Shown here in pieces: positions 7,919 through 17,957 of a stretch of 64,000 nt of DNA. Positions within the stretch are counted from its first letter, which is position 1; each line of letters begins with the position of its first letter. Under the pieces are notes generated by a model that ran no database searches, was not told the DNA's origin, and saw nothing but the letters and a program-made list of their open reading frames with translations. The DNA lies in contig NZ_CP136760.1 in assembly GCF_032931615.1 (NCBI RefSeq), positions 186,001-250,000 of the forward strand. The letters are read 5' to 3'. Position numbers and translations under genes: made by a program. The stretch comes from Palleronia sp. LCG004. Lineage in GTDB: Bacteria > Pseudomonadota > Alphaproteobacteria > Rhodobacterales > Rhodobacteraceae.

Positions 7919-8871
7919 TCGCGTCTCCTCGCGCCGTTGATGAGAAGAAGAAGCATCACCGGACCTCCGACGATCGCGGTGAAGACCCCCGCGGGCAAGG
8001 TGACGCCCATGAGGGCCACGCGCGAGAGCGCATCGGCCCCGAGCGCGATCAGCGCGCCCGTGATGGCCGAAAGCGCAAGGCACGTGCCGGGTTGTCCCGA
8101 GATGAGCCGGGCGAGCGGCCCCGCGAGGAAGGCCACGAAGGCGAGCGGCCCCACCACCGCGACCGAGATCGAAACGAGGATCGCCGCGATGCCCGTCACC
8201 GCGATCCGCGTGGCGTCCGGCGAGAGGCCGAGCGCGGTCGCGAGGTCGTCGCCCATCTCGAGCCGGTCCACACGGAAGGCGAGCCAGGCGAAGGCCGCAC
8301 CGCCGATGCTGGCGGCGATCGCCAGAAGCCCGACGCCGCCCCAGGTCGAGGCCGCGAAGGAGCCGGTGAGAAAGCGCACGATCTCGGCCGCCTGTATGGC
8401 GGGGCCGAGGCTCAGCAGTACGTCCGTCAGGGTCGCCAGCATCAAGGCGAGGCCCACGCCGATCAGCACGAGCGCGAGCGGCGAGATCCCGTCGCGCCAG
8501 GCGAGCGCCATGACGAGCGCGGCGGTGAGAAGGCCGCCCGCCATCGCGCCGGGTGCGGCGGAAAGTCCCGTGAGCATCGCGATGGCCGCGCCCGCCGCGG
8601 CCCCCGCTCCGAACCCGATGATGTCGGGCGAGGCCAGCGGATTGCGCAGCATCACCTGCATCATCGTGCCCGCCATCCCAAGAACCGCCCCGGTCAGAAG
8701 GGCCGCGAGAATGCGGGGCAGGCGGAAATGCAGCACGATGGTGAGGTCGGGCTGGCGGCCCGCCAGTGCCGCGGCGAGGGTCGAGACGTCGCCGCCGCGC
8801 GCGACGGCGAATGCCGTAAGGGCCGCAAGCGCCGCGAGGGCGGCCAGATGGGCGGTGGTCGCACGGCTCAT
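7915..8871 (-). CDS. FecCD-family siderophore ABC permease (second subunit)
   Basis: 318 aa, almost entirely hydrophobic with about nine to ten membrane segments. Conserved FecCD motifs are visible: RLPRILAALLTGAVLGMAG near residues 50-70 and NPLASPDIIGFGAGA after it. It resembles the FepG/FhuB-half branch. It overlaps the other permease gene and the ATPase gene by four bases each. The two permeases form the transmembrane heterodimer. Confidence 0.92.
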   Translation of the reverse strand: MSRATTAHLAALAALAALTAFAVARGGDVSTLAAALAGRQPDLTIVLHFRLPRILAALLTGAVLGMAGTMMQVMLRNPLASPDIIGFGAGAAAGAAIAMLTGLSAAPGAMAGGLLTAALVMALAWRDGISPLALVLIGVGLALMLATLTDVLLSLGPAIQAAEIVRFLTGSFAASTWGGVGLLAIAASIGGAAFAWLAFRVDRLEMGDDLATALGLSPDATRIAVTGIAAILVSISVAVVGPLAFVAFLAGPLARLISGQPGTCLALSAITGALIALGADALSRVALMGVTLPAGVFTAIVGGPVMLLLLINGARRRE

Positions 8872-9818
8872 GCCAGGGCGCGCGCGTCGCGCCGGACGAG
8901 CCAGACGAGGAACGGACCGCCGATGAGCGCGACGCCGAGTCCTGCCTCGATCACCGTGCCGGGCAGGATCAGCCGTCCGGCGAGGTCGGCCGCCACGACC
9001 AGCGCGGCCCCGATGAGGCCCGCCCGACGGATCAGCGCGGCGGAGCGGTCGGCCCCGCCCATCCGCGCGAGATGCGGCGCGATGAGGCCCGCGAACCCCA
9101 TGGGCCCGGCCAGCAGGACCGCGCCCGCGCTGAGCAATGCGACGGCGAGCAGGATCGCCGCGCGGGTGGGGCCGACGCCGATGCCGAGCGCGCGGGCCGC
9201 GTCCTCGCCCAGCCCCAGCGCGTCGAGCGGGCGGGTCAGCGGCGCGAGAAGGGCCGCACCGAGGGCGATCAGGGGAGTGGCGGGGCCGAGATCGGGCCAG
9301 CCGGTGCCGTCGACCGCCCCGACGATCCAGTGGCGGAACGCATCGAGCGCGTAGCTGTCGACGAGAATGATCGCACGGGCGAGCGCCGAAAGGACCGCCG
9401 TCACCGCAGCGCCTGCGAGGATCAGCGTGAGCGTTCCGGGCGCGGCGCTGCCGAGCGCCACCACCGCCGTGGCCGCGAGAAGCGCGCCCCCGAGCGCGGG
9501 GATCACCAGGCCCGCGCCAGAGGCCGGTCCGCCAAGCCAGATCGTCAGGACGATGGCGAATGCCGCGCCCGCATTGATGCCCAGAAGGCCCGGATCGGCC
9601 AGCGGGTTGCGGGTCAGGGTCTGGATCGCGGCCCCCGCCATGCCGAGCGCGCCGCCCGCGAGGATCGCGGCGATCGTGCGCGGCAGGCGCATGTCGAGGA
9701 TCACGATCCGCGCCGCGTCACCCCATGGGCCCACGGGCGAGATCGGCCCGCGCGCGCCCAGCGTCAGCGAGGCCAGCGCCAGCACCGCGAGCGCAAGGAG
9801 GAGGCCCGCATCCCTCAA
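8868..9818 (-). CDS. FecCD-family siderophore ABC permease (first subunit)
   Basis: 316 aa FepD-like permease. An N-terminal helix is followed by RLPRTIAAILAGGALGMAG and NPLADPGLLGINAGA, the hallmark substrate-channel region of FecCD permeases, and about eight further membrane segments. The ATG overlaps the stop of the binding-protein gene as ATGA. Paired with the second FecCD permease downstream. Confidence 0.92.
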   Translation of the reverse strand: MRDAGLLLALAVLALASLTLGARGPISPVGPWGDAARIVILDMRLPRTIAAILAGGALGMAGAAIQTLTRNPLADPGLLGINAGAAFAIVLTIWLGGPASGAGLVIPALGGALLAATAVVALGSAAPGTLTLILAGAAVTAVLSALARAIILVDSYALDAFRHWIVGAVDGTGWPDLGPATPLIALGAALLAPLTRPLDALGLGEDAARALGIGVGPTRAAILLAVALLSAGAVLLAGPMGFAGLIAPHLARMGGADRSAALIRRAGLIGAALVVAADLAGRLILPGTVIEAGLGVALIGGPFLVWLVRRDARALA

Positions 9819-10813
9819 CGGGCGAGCCCCGCCTGGGCCACGCCCGGCACGGGGGTCGCGGGGTCGCCGTCGATCGCCCGCTCGATCAGCGGCACGAGGC
9901 GGTCGAGCGCGAAGGGAATGCTAAGGGGCGTCGCGTAGCTGAGCGCGGCTGCCGTTTCGGGATCGGCCACGACCTCGCGCCCCTGGGCCACGGCGCGGAG
10001 CGTCCCGCGCAGGGGCAGGTCGCGCGCGGCCGCGACGCCTCCGCCCACGTCGAGCCAGATCAGAACGTCCGCGTCGAGCGGCGCGGTCAGCTCGGTGTCG
10101 AGCCGGAAGTAGAACCCGCCCCGGACGAGTTCCCGCGCCGCATCGGGCAGGACGAGGCCCAGACGCGCGAGAAGCTGCATGCGCGGATCGTCTGGCCCGT
10201 AGATGAGCGGCCCGTCGGGCCAGACGATCATCGCGCTTTTCCCCTGCCAGCCGGGATGGGCGTCGCGGATGGCCCGAAGGCGCGCGTCGAGATCGGCCGC
10301 GATCCCGGCGGCGCGTGCGGGGCGGAAGGTGGCGGCCCCGATCATGGCGAGCATGTCGGGCCACGTGGCCCCGAACTCCATCGCCCCCTTGGGCGCGGCC
10401 ACGACCGGCGCGATGCGCGAGAGCGCGTCGTATTCGGCGCGGGTGAGGCCCGAGAATACCGCCTCGATCAGGTCGGGTTCGAGCCGCGCGACGGCCTCGA
10501 GGTCGATCTCGCCCCTGAGCACGCGGGGCTGTTCGCTCTCGAATGGCGGGGTCCAGGGCCAGAGGCCGTCGGCATCCCCGCCATACCAGGCGCGGTAGGC
10601 TATGGGCGTCACGCCCAGGGCGCGGAGATAGTCGACCCCGGTATAGGAAAGGCTCACCACACGCTCGGGCGGGGCGTCGATCCGGGTGGTGCCCCAGCGA
10701 TGGGCGATCTCGACCGGATCGGCCACGGCGCGCGAAACCCAGAGCAGCGTGGCCAGCGCGAGGAGGAGGAAAAGCCTTGCATTTCGGTTTGCGCTCTCCG
10801 GCAGATCCGTCAT
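9815..10813 (-). CDS. Periplasmic iron-siderophore-binding protein
   Basis: 332 aa with a signal peptide (residues 1-31, ending SRAVADP). The two-lobed helical-backbone binding fold (FepB/FhuD/FecB class, 'Peripla_BP_2') is indicated by the motif PPERVVSLSYTGVDYLRALGV and a central region with LEPDLIEA and GATWPDMLAMIG. It is the first gene of the uptake unit and is divergent from the TonB receptor gene across 87 bases, so both probably share iron-responsive control. I found no convincing Fur or RirA box by eye. Confidence 0.88.
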   Translation of the reverse strand: MTDLPESANRNARLFLLLALATLLWVSRAVADPVEIAHRWGTTRIDAPPERVVSLSYTGVDYLRALGVTPIAYRAWYGGDADGLWPWTPPFESEQPRVLRGEIDLEAVARLEPDLIEAVFSGLTRAEYDALSRIAPVVAAPKGAMEFGATWPDMLAMIGAATFRPARAAGIAADLDARLRAIRDAHPGWQGKSAMIVWPDGPLIYGPDDPRMQLLARLGLVLPDAARELVRGGFYFRLDTELTAPLDADVLIWLDVGGGVAAARDLPLRGTLRAVAQGREVVADPETAAALSYATPLSIPFALDRLVPLIERAIDGDPATPVPGVAQAGLAR

Positions 10814-10900
10814 AGCAAGATGAAACCCGATTCTTTTTGTCGGAAACCTATCCTCTCCCTTTGCGGCATCCGCGAAGGATCCGCAACCGGAGACCCGCAC

Positions 10901-13027
10901 ATGCCTTGCCACCTGCTTCCCGCCCGTCCGATCCTGCTGTCGGGCGTCCTGCTGCTCTCGGCCAGTCCGCTTGCCATGGCGCAGGGGGCCGATGACGGTT
11001 TTCTGGGGACGATCGTTCTCAACAGCCAGGAGGACGCGACCGGGCCGGTGGGCGAACTGGCCAATCCGCTGACCGTCACGGGATCGAAATTCCCGATGAA
11101 CGTCAACGAGGTGCCGCAATCTCTGAGCGTTCTGGGCACCGAGCAGATCGAGGTCTTCAACGCCGAGCGGGTGAGCGAGGCGATGCGCTATGTCCCCGGC
11201 GTGACGAGCGACGTGTTCGGCAACGACGCGGATTACGACTGGCTCAGGATCCGCGGATTCCAGGCGGACCAGACGGGGATCTATCTCGACAACGCGCAGA
11301 ACCTGTCCTTTGCCTTCGGGTCCTTCTTCATCGACCCCTACACGCTCGAACGGGTCGAGGTGCTGCGGGGGCCGTCCTCGGCGCTCTATGGCGGATCGAA
11401 CCCGGGGGGCATCGTCAATTACGTCTCGAAGCGCCCCGGAGAGCGGGTGCGCGAGCTTTCCTTCGGGATCGACGATGCGGTTTCTGGATCGGTGAAGTTC
11501 GACTGGGGCAATGTCCTCACGAACGGTCATTCCTATCGCCTGACCGGCCGGCTCAAGGGCGGGGAGGCATATGACGAGTTCAACGACGGGCTGCGCGGCA
11601 CCTTCGCGCCGAGCTACGGCTTCACGCTTGATACCGGGACGGAGGTGACGCTCCTGGCCAATCTCCACGCCGGCGATGAGCAGCATAACGGGTCGAGTTT
11701 CCTGCCCTATTTCGGCACGGTCGAGGCGGTGCAGGACTTCGGCCGGATCGACGACGAGGCGAATTTCTCGGACCCCGACTGGGACGATTACCGACGCCGG
11801 CAGGCCTCGGTCACGGGGATTGTGGAGCATGAATTCGCCAACGGCTTCACCTTCACGGGCGTCGGCCGGCTGGGCGTCGCGAGCGTCGAGGAGAGCTATT
11901 ACTATCCCTTCGGCTATTCGGGCTTCGCGCTGACCCCGCAGGACGATGCCGGCACGCTGAGCCTCGTCGCGTTCGAGCACGACACGCTGGTCCGCACGGC
12001 GCAGACCGACCTGCGCTATTACGGCACCGTCTATACCGGTGATGTGCAGCACGACCTGCTGGTGGGCCTCGACGCGCGCTATTATGGTATCGACGAGATG
12101 CAGGCCTCGGGCTCGGGCACGACGAGTGTGGTCGGATCGGTCGATCCCGGCACGCCCACGCTCGGCGCACCCTATCAGGATTCGACGACTCGGCAGCGGC
12201 AGGTCGGCCTCTATCTGCAGGACCAGCTGCGTTTCGGAGACGGGTTCATCGCGACGGCGAACCTGCGTCACGACCGGGTCGAGACCGAGCAGGACGGCGC
12301 GGCGGGCTTCGCGCGCGAGGACAGCGAGACATCGTATCGCGTCGCGCTGGCCTACGAGACGGCGAGCGGCGTGACGCCCTATGCGAGCTATGCGACCTTC
12401 TTCAACCCGCTCATCACTTCGCCCGGGAATGGCGTAACCGAGCCCGAGACCGGCGATCAGGTCGAGATCGGGGTGAAATGGCTGCCCGAGGGCGGGAACT
12501 TCACCCTGTCGGCCGCCGCCTTCTCGATCGAGCGGGAGAACACCGTGACGGGCGTCTTTCCGGACTTTTCGCAGCTTGGCGCGGTCGAATCGAAGGGTGT
12601 CGAGGTCGAGGGCACTTACCGGACCGATATCGGGCTGAGCGTCGCGGGGACGTTCACCTATCTCGATGCCGAGGTCACGGAGGACGCGAATGCGACGCTC
12701 GTCGGCACGACGCCCACGCTGATCCCCGAGCGCGAGGCGAGCCTGCGGGCCGAGTACGCGTTCGAGGGCACGCTCGACGGTCTGACGCTGGGCGCCGGCA
12801 TCCGCTATCGCGGCGAGAGCTTCGCCTCGGAGGACAACGCGCTGAAGGTGCCGTCGAACACGCTGGTCGATCTGCATGCGGGCTACGATTTCGCGGATGA
12901 GTGGCATGCGAGCCTCGCCGTCACCAACCTCGAGGACGAGCGGCACGTGACGGGATGCCAAACGGCCTATGTCTGTTCCTACGGCGCGGGCCGCGAGGTG
13001 AGCTTCGAGCTGAGCCGCCGCTGGTAG
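10901..13027 (+). CDS. TonB-dependent siderophore receptor
   Basis: 708 aa outer-membrane receptor. Signal peptide 1-26 (PLAMAQG cleavage), then a plug domain (about 50-165) with VNEVPQSLSVLG and VEVLRGPSSALYGGSNPGG, both typical of the ferric-siderophore receptor subfamily (FhuA/FoxA/FhuE class). The C-terminal 22-strand barrel ends in SFELSRRW with the terminal aromatic needed for Bam insertion. Start ATG 10901 precedes the signal peptide; the longer upstream frame is non-homologous. Divergent from the binding-protein operon, it supplies the outer-membrane step of the same pathway. A hydroxamate ligand is plausible from the subfamily but not proven. Confidence 0.92.
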   Translation: MPCHLLPARPILLSGVLLLSASPLAMAQGADDGFLGTIVLNSQEDATGPVGELANPLTVTGSKFPMNVNEVPQSLSVLGTEQIEVFNAERVSEAMRYVPGVTSDVFGNDADYDWLRIRGFQADQTGIYLDNAQNLSFAFGSFFIDPYTLERVEVLRGPSSALYGGSNPGGIVNYVSKRPGERVRELSFGIDDAVSGSVKFDWGNVLTNGHSYRLTGRLKGGEAYDEFNDGLRGTFAPSYGFTLDTGTEVTLLANLHAGDEQHNGSSFLPYFGTVEAVQDFGRIDDEANFSDPDWDDYRRRQASVTGIVEHEFANGFTFTGVGRLGVASVEESYYYPFGYSGFALTPQDDAGTLSLVAFEHDTLVRTAQTDLRYYGTVYTGDVQHDLLVGLDARYYGIDEMQASGSGTTSVVGSVDPGTPTLGAPYQDSTTRQRQVGLYLQDQLRFGDGFIATANLRHDRVETEQDGAAGFAREDSETSYRVALAYETASGVTPYASYATFFNPLITSPGNGVTEPETGDQVEIGVKWLPEGGNFTLSAAAFSIERENTVTGVFPDFSQLGAVESKGVEVEGTYRTDIGLSVAGTFTYLDAEVTEDANATLVGTTPTLIPEREASLRAEYAFEGTLDGLTLGAGIRYRGESFASEDNALKVPSNTLVDLHAGYDFADEWHASLAVTNLEDERHVTGCQTAYVCSYGAGREVSFELSRRW

Positions 13028-13166
13028 GACCTCCCGCGCGCCGCACCCGTGACGCGAATGTCGCGGCCGGGGCGGGGCGGGGTGTCGCGCGCTGGCCCTG
13101 CGCGGGGCCGCCTGCTACCTTCCCGGGTGCGACTTTCAACCCCTGGATGCGGAGCGGCCACGCGAC

Positions 13167-15758
13167 ATGACCGATCACGCCCCTTCGCCGGTCGACGATC
13201 CGCGCCCGGGCAGCGCGGCGCTGTCGCGCGCGCTCGTCGTCCTCAGGGTGGCCCTGCCGCTCGCAATCACGATCCTCGCGCTCTTCGTGCTGCACCGGAT
13301 GGCGACCGACATCTCTTGGGCGGCGCTGCGTGACGAGATCGGGGACCTGTCGTCCGGGGCCATCGCGCTGGCCTTCCTGTCGACGGGGCTGAGCTTTCTC
13401 GCCATCTCGCAGATCGACGCGGCGGCAGTCCGGGCGCTGGGGCTCGACATGCCGTGGAAGGTGGCGAGTGCGACGGGGGCCGCGGCGGTCGCGGTCGCCA
13501 ACATGCTGGGCTTCGCGATCGTCACGGGGATGAGCGTGCGCTACCGCGTCTATGCGGCCTACGGGATCGACGTCGCGCGCCTGTCGTCGGTCTTCGGTGC
13601 GACGTGGCTCAGCTATTTCCTGGCGATCGCGACGGTCGTGGCGATCCTGCTTCTGGGCTGGCCCGCGATCTGGTTCGGGGCGTCGGGCATCGGGACCGAT
13701 CCGCTGCTGGGGGTCGCGACGCTGCTGATCATCGGGGCGGTGATCGGGTGGCTCTGGCGCGGGCCGAGGGCGCTGAGGCTCAGGGAATGGGAGTTCCGGT
13801 TGCCCTCGGGGCGGATGACGCTGGTGCTGGCGGCGCTGTCGGCGATCGATCTGGTGACGGCTGCGGCGGTGATCTGGGTCCTGCTGCCCGCGGATCTGGG
13901 CGTCGGGCCCGCGCAGGTCTTCGTGGTCTTTCTCGCGGCCATCTCGCTTGGCACGGCGAGCCATGCGCCGGGCGGCATCGGCGTCTTCGAGGCGACGATG
14001 ATCGCGGGGCTGGGGGCCGGGGGGCGCGCTGACGTCCTGGCGGCGCTCGTTCTCTATCGCGTCATCTATTATCTCGTGCCGTTTCTCTGCGCGGTGCTGG
14101 GCCTTGCGGCGGTCTGGGGCGGCGCGCGCCGCGAAAGCGCGGGGCGCATCGCCGGTCGCGGCTACCGGCTCGCCCTGCCGATCGTGCCGCCGCTCGCCGC
14201 GGCGATGGCGACGCTCGGGGGGATCGTGCTGCTCGTCTCGGGGAGCCTTCCGGCGGTGCGCTGGCGGATCTCGACGCTCGGCGATCTGCTGCCGCTGGGG
14301 GTGATCGAGGCGTCGCACCTGATCGGATCGGTCGTGGGGGTGCTGCTCCTCGTCCTGGCGCGGGGGCTCTGGCGCAGGCTGCACCGCGCCTGGGCGGCGG
14401 TCACGGCCCTGCTGATCCTGGGCGCGGTCCTGTCGCTCGCCAAGGGGCTCGACTGGGAGGAGGCGCTGATCCTGCTGTCGCTGGCGGGTGCCATGGCGCT
14501 TTTCCGGCCGGCCTTCTACCGGCGCGGGGCGGGCAGCCTGAGACTCACCGCGCGCTGGCTGGTGAGCCTCGTCGTGTTGCTGGGCGTCGTGCTGTGGATC
14601 GGGCTGTTCGCCTATTCCAACGTGGACTACCGCGACGCGCTCTGGTGGGAGGTGGCGCTGAGCGGGGATGCCTCGCGCTATCTGCGCGCCTCGCTTGTGG
14701 CAGCCGTGACGCTCGGCTGCGTGGCCTTCGCGCAGCTCGTCTGGCGCGATACGCGCCGCATCGTGCCCGAGCCGATCCCCGACGCCGTGCGCCGCCTCGT
14801 GGCCGAAAGCCCCGTGGCCGAGCCCAATATCGACCTGCTGGGCGACAAGGCGTTCCTCGTCGATCCGGAGGGGCGCGCGTTTCTCGCCTATGCCGATACG
14901 GGGCGCGCGCTCATCTCGAAGGGCGATCCGGTGGGCGACCGCGAGGCGGGGCGCGCGCTTTTGTGGCAGTTGCGCGAACAGGCCGACCGGATGGGGCGGC
15001 TCTGCGCCTTCTACGCGGTCTCGCCCGACTGGCTGCCCGCCTATATCGATCTGGGGCTCGATATCCTCAAGATCGGAGAGCTTGCGCGCGTGGATCTTTC
15101 GGGCTTCGGGCTCGAGGGGAAGGCACGCAAGGACCTGCGCTATTACATCGGACGGGCCAAGCGGGAGGGCTTCGATTTCGAGATCGTCCCCCGCGACCGC
15201 GTGCCCGCCGAGATGGAGGCGCTGCGCGCCGTGTCGGAAGCCTGGCGGCGCGACAAGCCCGGCGGCGAGAAGGGCTTCACCATGGGGCGCTTCGATCCCG
15301 AATACCTCTCGAACTTCGATCACGCGGTCTTTCGCGACCGGGAGACGGGGCGGATCGCGGCCTTCGCCAACATCATGCGCGGGGCCGAGGGCGAAGAGGT
15401 GTCGGTCGATCTGATGCGCTACGACCCCGAGGCGAAGGGCGTCAGCATGGACGCCCTCTTCGGCGAGCTGATGCTCTGGGCCAAGGCGGAGGGGTATCGC
15501 TGGTTCAGCCTCGGATCGGTGCCTTTCGCGGGCCTCGAGGCGCGGCCGCTCGCCCCGCTCTGGGCGCGGCTCGGCGGCTTCGTCTATACCCATGGCGAAC
15601 GGATCTACGGGTTCGAGGGCCTGCACGGGTTCAAGACCAAGTTCGATCCGGTCTGGACCGGCAATTACTTGGCCGCGCCGGGCGGCATCTCGGCCGCGCG
15701 GATCCTCTACGACGTCAATGTGCTCGTCTCGGGCGGGATCCGCGGCTTGATGAAGTGA
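13167..15758 (+). CDS. mprF: Phosphatidylglycerol aminoacyltransferase/flippase MprF
   Basis: 863 aa. An N-terminal membrane region with about 12-14 helices (about residues 20-530; UPF0104/flippase type with SHAPGGIGVFEA) is followed by a cytosolic GNAT-like DUF2156 domain (about 560-855) containing SKGDPVGD and the C-terminal GLHGFKTKFDPVW. This is the full-length MprF layout: it adds an amino acid (Lys or Ala) from tRNA to phosphatidylglycerol and flips the product, giving resistance to cationic peptides and acid. The ribosome site is weak (GGAG 12 bases before ATG). It stands alone between the receptor gene and the osmoprotectant operon. Confidence 0.9.
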   Translation: MTDHAPSPVDDPRPGSAALSRALVVLRVALPLAITILALFVLHRMATDISWAALRDEIGDLSSGAIALAFLSTGLSFLAISQIDAAAVRALGLDMPWKVASATGAAAVAVANMLGFAIVTGMSVRYRVYAAYGIDVARLSSVFGATWLSYFLAIATVVAILLLGWPAIWFGASGIGTDPLLGVATLLIIGAVIGWLWRGPRALRLREWEFRLPSGRMTLVLAALSAIDLVTAAAVIWVLLPADLGVGPAQVFVVFLAAISLGTASHAPGGIGVFEATMIAGLGAGGRADVLAALVLYRVIYYLVPFLCAVLGLAAVWGGARRESAGRIAGRGYRLALPIVPPLAAAMATLGGIVLLVSGSLPAVRWRISTLGDLLPLGVIEASHLIGSVVGVLLLVLARGLWRRLHRAWAAVTALLILGAVLSLAKGLDWEEALILLSLAGAMALFRPAFYRRGAGSLRLTARWLVSLVVLLGVVLWIGLFAYSNVDYRDALWWEVALSGDASRYLRASLVAAVTLGCVAFAQLVWRDTRRIVPEPIPDAVRRLVAESPVAEPNIDLLGDKAFLVDPEGRAFLAYADTGRALISKGDPVGDREAGRALLWQLREQADRMGRLCAFYAVSPDWLPAYIDLGLDILKIGELARVDLSGFGLEGKARKDLRYYIGRAKREGFDFEIVPRDRVPAEMEALRAVSEAWRRDKPGGEKGFTMGRFDPEYLSNFDHAVFRDRETGRIAAFANIMRGAEGEEVSVDLMRYDPEAKGVSMDALFGELMLWAKAEGYRWFSLGSVPFAGLEARPLAPLWARLGGFVYTHGERIYGFEGLHGFKTKFDPVWTGNYLAAPGGISAARILYDVNVLVSGGIRGLMK

Positions 15759-15880
15759 GCGCCGGTTCCGCGCGCGAGTGTCGCGGCGCGGGGAAAAGAC
15801 TTGGACCCGATGCAGGGTTCGCTAGGTTAACGGAAAAGGTCGCGCGACGCGGCCCTGCACCGACCGAGGGGAAAGACGCC

Positions 15881-16783
15881 ATGCAGATCAAGTTCGTCCT
15901 GGCCGCGGGTCTGTCCGCCGGCATCGCGGGCACCGCCGCCGCGGACATCACCGTGTCCTCCAAGATCGACACCGAAGGGGGGCTGCTCGGCAACATGATC
16001 GCGCTCGCGCTCGAGGATGCGGGACTGCCGGTCGAACGGCGGTTGCAACTCGGCGGAACGCAGGTCGTGCGCGAGGCGATCCTCGCGGGGCAGATCGATA
16101 TCTATCCCGAATATACCGGCAACGCCGCGTTCTTCTTCAACGAGGCCGATGCCGATACCTGGAACGACGCGGATGCCGCGCTGGAGCGCGCGCGCGAGCT
16201 CGACGCCGAGAACGGCATCACCTGGCTCGAGGCGGCCCCCGCCAACAATACGTGGGCCATCGCGGTCACGGGCGACGTGGCCGAGGCCAACGATCTGTCG
16301 ACGATGACCGATTTCGGGGAATGGGTCGCGGGCGGGGGCGACGTGACGCTCGCCGCCTCGACCGAATTCGTCTCGTCCCCCGCCGTGCTGCCCGCCATGC
16401 AGGAGACCTATGGCTTCGAGCTGTCGAACGACCAGACCGTGATCCTGTCGGGTGGCGACACCGCCGCGACGATCCAGGCGGCCGCGCGCGGCACGTCCGG
16501 CGTCAACGCCGCGATGGTCTACGGCACCGACGGGGGCATCGGCGCGACGGGCCTCGTCGTGATGGAAGACGATCAGGGCGTGCAGCCCGTCTACGAGCCC
16601 GCGCCGATCGTCCGCGACGAGACGCTCGAGGAATATCCCTCGATCCCCGACGTGCTGAACCCGATCTTCGAGGGGCTCGACCTCGAGACGCTGCAGCAGC
16701 TCAACGGCCGCATCCAGGTCGGCGGCGAGCCGGCCGAGGCCGTGGCGCGCGACTACCTGACCCAGACCGGGGTGCTCGACTGA
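15881..16783 (+). CDS. yehZ: Osmoprotectant ABC transporter substrate-binding protein (YehZ/OsmF-like)
   Basis: 300 aa with signal peptide 1-22. It is an OpuAC-type binding protein: KIDTEGGLLGNMIALALEDAG and GQIDIYPEYTGNAAFFF match the ProX/OsmF fold, where glycine betaine or choline is held in an aromatic cage. It is first of four genes in the order yehZ-Y-X-W, exactly as in E. coli. YehZ-type systems bind betaine weakly and may act on other trimethylammonium compounds, so substrate remains open. ATG 15881 follows GAGGGGAAAG. Confidence 0.9.
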   Translation: MQIKFVLAAGLSAGIAGTAAADITVSSKIDTEGGLLGNMIALALEDAGLPVERRLQLGGTQVVREAILAGQIDIYPEYTGNAAFFFNEADADTWNDADAALERARELDAENGITWLEAAPANNTWAIAVTGDVAEANDLSTMTDFGEWVAGGGDVTLAASTEFVSSPAVLPAMQETYGFELSNDQTVILSGGDTAATIQAAARGTSGVNAAMVYGTDGGIGATGLVVMEDDQGVQPVYEPAPIVRDETLEEYPSIPDVLNPIFEGLDLETLQQLNGRIQVGGEPAEAVARDYLTQTGVLD

Positions 16784-16796
16784 GGAGGGCGGGAGG

Positions 16797-17957
16797 ATGA
16801 CCCGCGGCCTCTCGCCGCCGGGCCTCCTCTTTGCGGCGGCGGGGCTCGCGGCCCTGTTCCTGCCCTACATGACGCTGAGCGCGAACCGCATCGTCGCGGG
16901 CGAGGGGGTTCGGCTCTGGAATCTCGGCGCGCCTCTGGGCGCGGTGCTCGGAGGGGGCGCGGTGATCGTGGCCCTTGGCCTCGGCATCCGGGCGGGCCGG
17001 CCGTATCTGCGGCTCGCGGGCGCGATCCTCGGGCTCGGCGGGGTGCTTGCGCTGCTCTCGGCGGGGGCGGTGTCGCTTCTGGGCGAGGCGGGGGAATATG
17101 CGCGCGTTTCGCCCGCGGCGGGGTTCTGGTGCCTTTTCGCGGTGCTTCTCCTGCTGCTGGCCGATGCGCTCTCGACGCTGTCGCCGGGGCCGTGGCTGCG
17201 CGGCGGGCTGCTCGCGCTCTTTCTCGGGGCGCTGGCGCTGGTGCTCGCCTCCGGGATGCTGTCGGACCTGTCGGTCATGGTCGAATACCGGGGCCGCGCT
17301 GATGCCTTCCAGCGCGAGGCGGTGCGCCATCTGGGCCTCGCCTTCGGGTCTCTGGCCGCGGCGGGCCTCATCGGATTTCCGCTCGGCATCCTCTGCCATC
17401 GCAGCGGACGGGCGCGGGGCGCGATCCTGCCGGTGCTGAGCTTTCTGCAGACGATCCCGTCGCTCGCGATGTTCGGGATCATGATCCCCATCCTCGGCTG
17501 GGTCGCGCTGAGCTTTCCGGCCGCGCGTGCCGTCGGGATCGCGGGGATCGGCTTCGCGCCCGCCTTCCTCGCGCTCGTGCTCTATTCCCTGCTGCCGGTC
17601 GTGGCCAACACGGTCGCGGGGCTCGGAACCGCGCCGCCCGCCGCGATCGAGGCCGCGCGCGGCATGGGCATGACGCCGATGCGCCGGCTCTTCCGGGTCG
17701 AGTTGCCACTCGGTCTGCCGGTGATCCTCGCGGGGCTCCGGATCGTTCTGGTGCAGAATGTGGGCCTTGCCGTCATCGCGGGCCTGATCGGCGGCGGGGG
17801 GTTCGGCACCTTCGTGTTCCAGGGGCTGAACCAGACGGCCACGGACCTGATCCTGCTGGGCGCGTTGCCGACGGTGCTGCTGGCGCTCGTCGCGGCGGTG
17901 GTGATGGATATCCTCGTGGAGCTTGCCCGGCCCGCGCGCGCGAAAGGTGAGACATGA
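16797..17957 (+). CDS. yehY: Osmoprotectant ABC permease with extra N-terminal membrane domain (YehY-like)
   Basis: 386 aa, the same size as E. coli YehY (385). An N-terminal set of about five helices (1-165) precedes a BPD_transp_1 permease domain (about 180-375) with the EAA-type loop IEAARGMGMTPMRRLFRVELPLGLPVI. ATG 16797 is preceded by GGAGG. The stop overlaps the ATPase start as ATGA. Confidence 0.9.
   Translation: MTRGLSPPGLLFAAAGLAALFLPYMTLSANRIVAGEGVRLWNLGAPLGAVLGGGAVIVALGLGIRAGRPYLRLAGAILGLGGVLALLSAGAVSLLGEAGEYARVSPAAGFWCLFAVLLLLLADALSTLSPGPWLRGGLLALFLGALALVLASGMLSDLSVMVEYRGRADAFQREAVRHLGLAFGSLAAAGLIGFPLGILCHRSGRARGAILPVLSFLQTIPSLAMFGIMIPILGWVALSFPAARAVGIAGIGFAPAFLALVLYSLLPVVANTVAGLGTAPPAAIEAARGMGMTPMRRLFRVELPLGLPVILAGLRIVLVQNVGLAVIAGLIGGGGFGTFVFQGLNQTATDLILLGALPTVLLALVAAVVMDILVELARPARAKGET

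Noticed and set aside
9815..12961. A 1048-codon leftward open frame across the TonB receptor gene
   Set aside because: Only the last ~332 codons (the binding protein) show a signal peptide and family motifs; the part opposite the receptor gene is an antisense artefact of high G+C.
12921..15626. A 901-codon leftward frame opposite mprF
   Set aside because: Composition is Arg/His/Pro/Gln-rich low complexity with no motifs; the opposite strand encodes a clear MprF.
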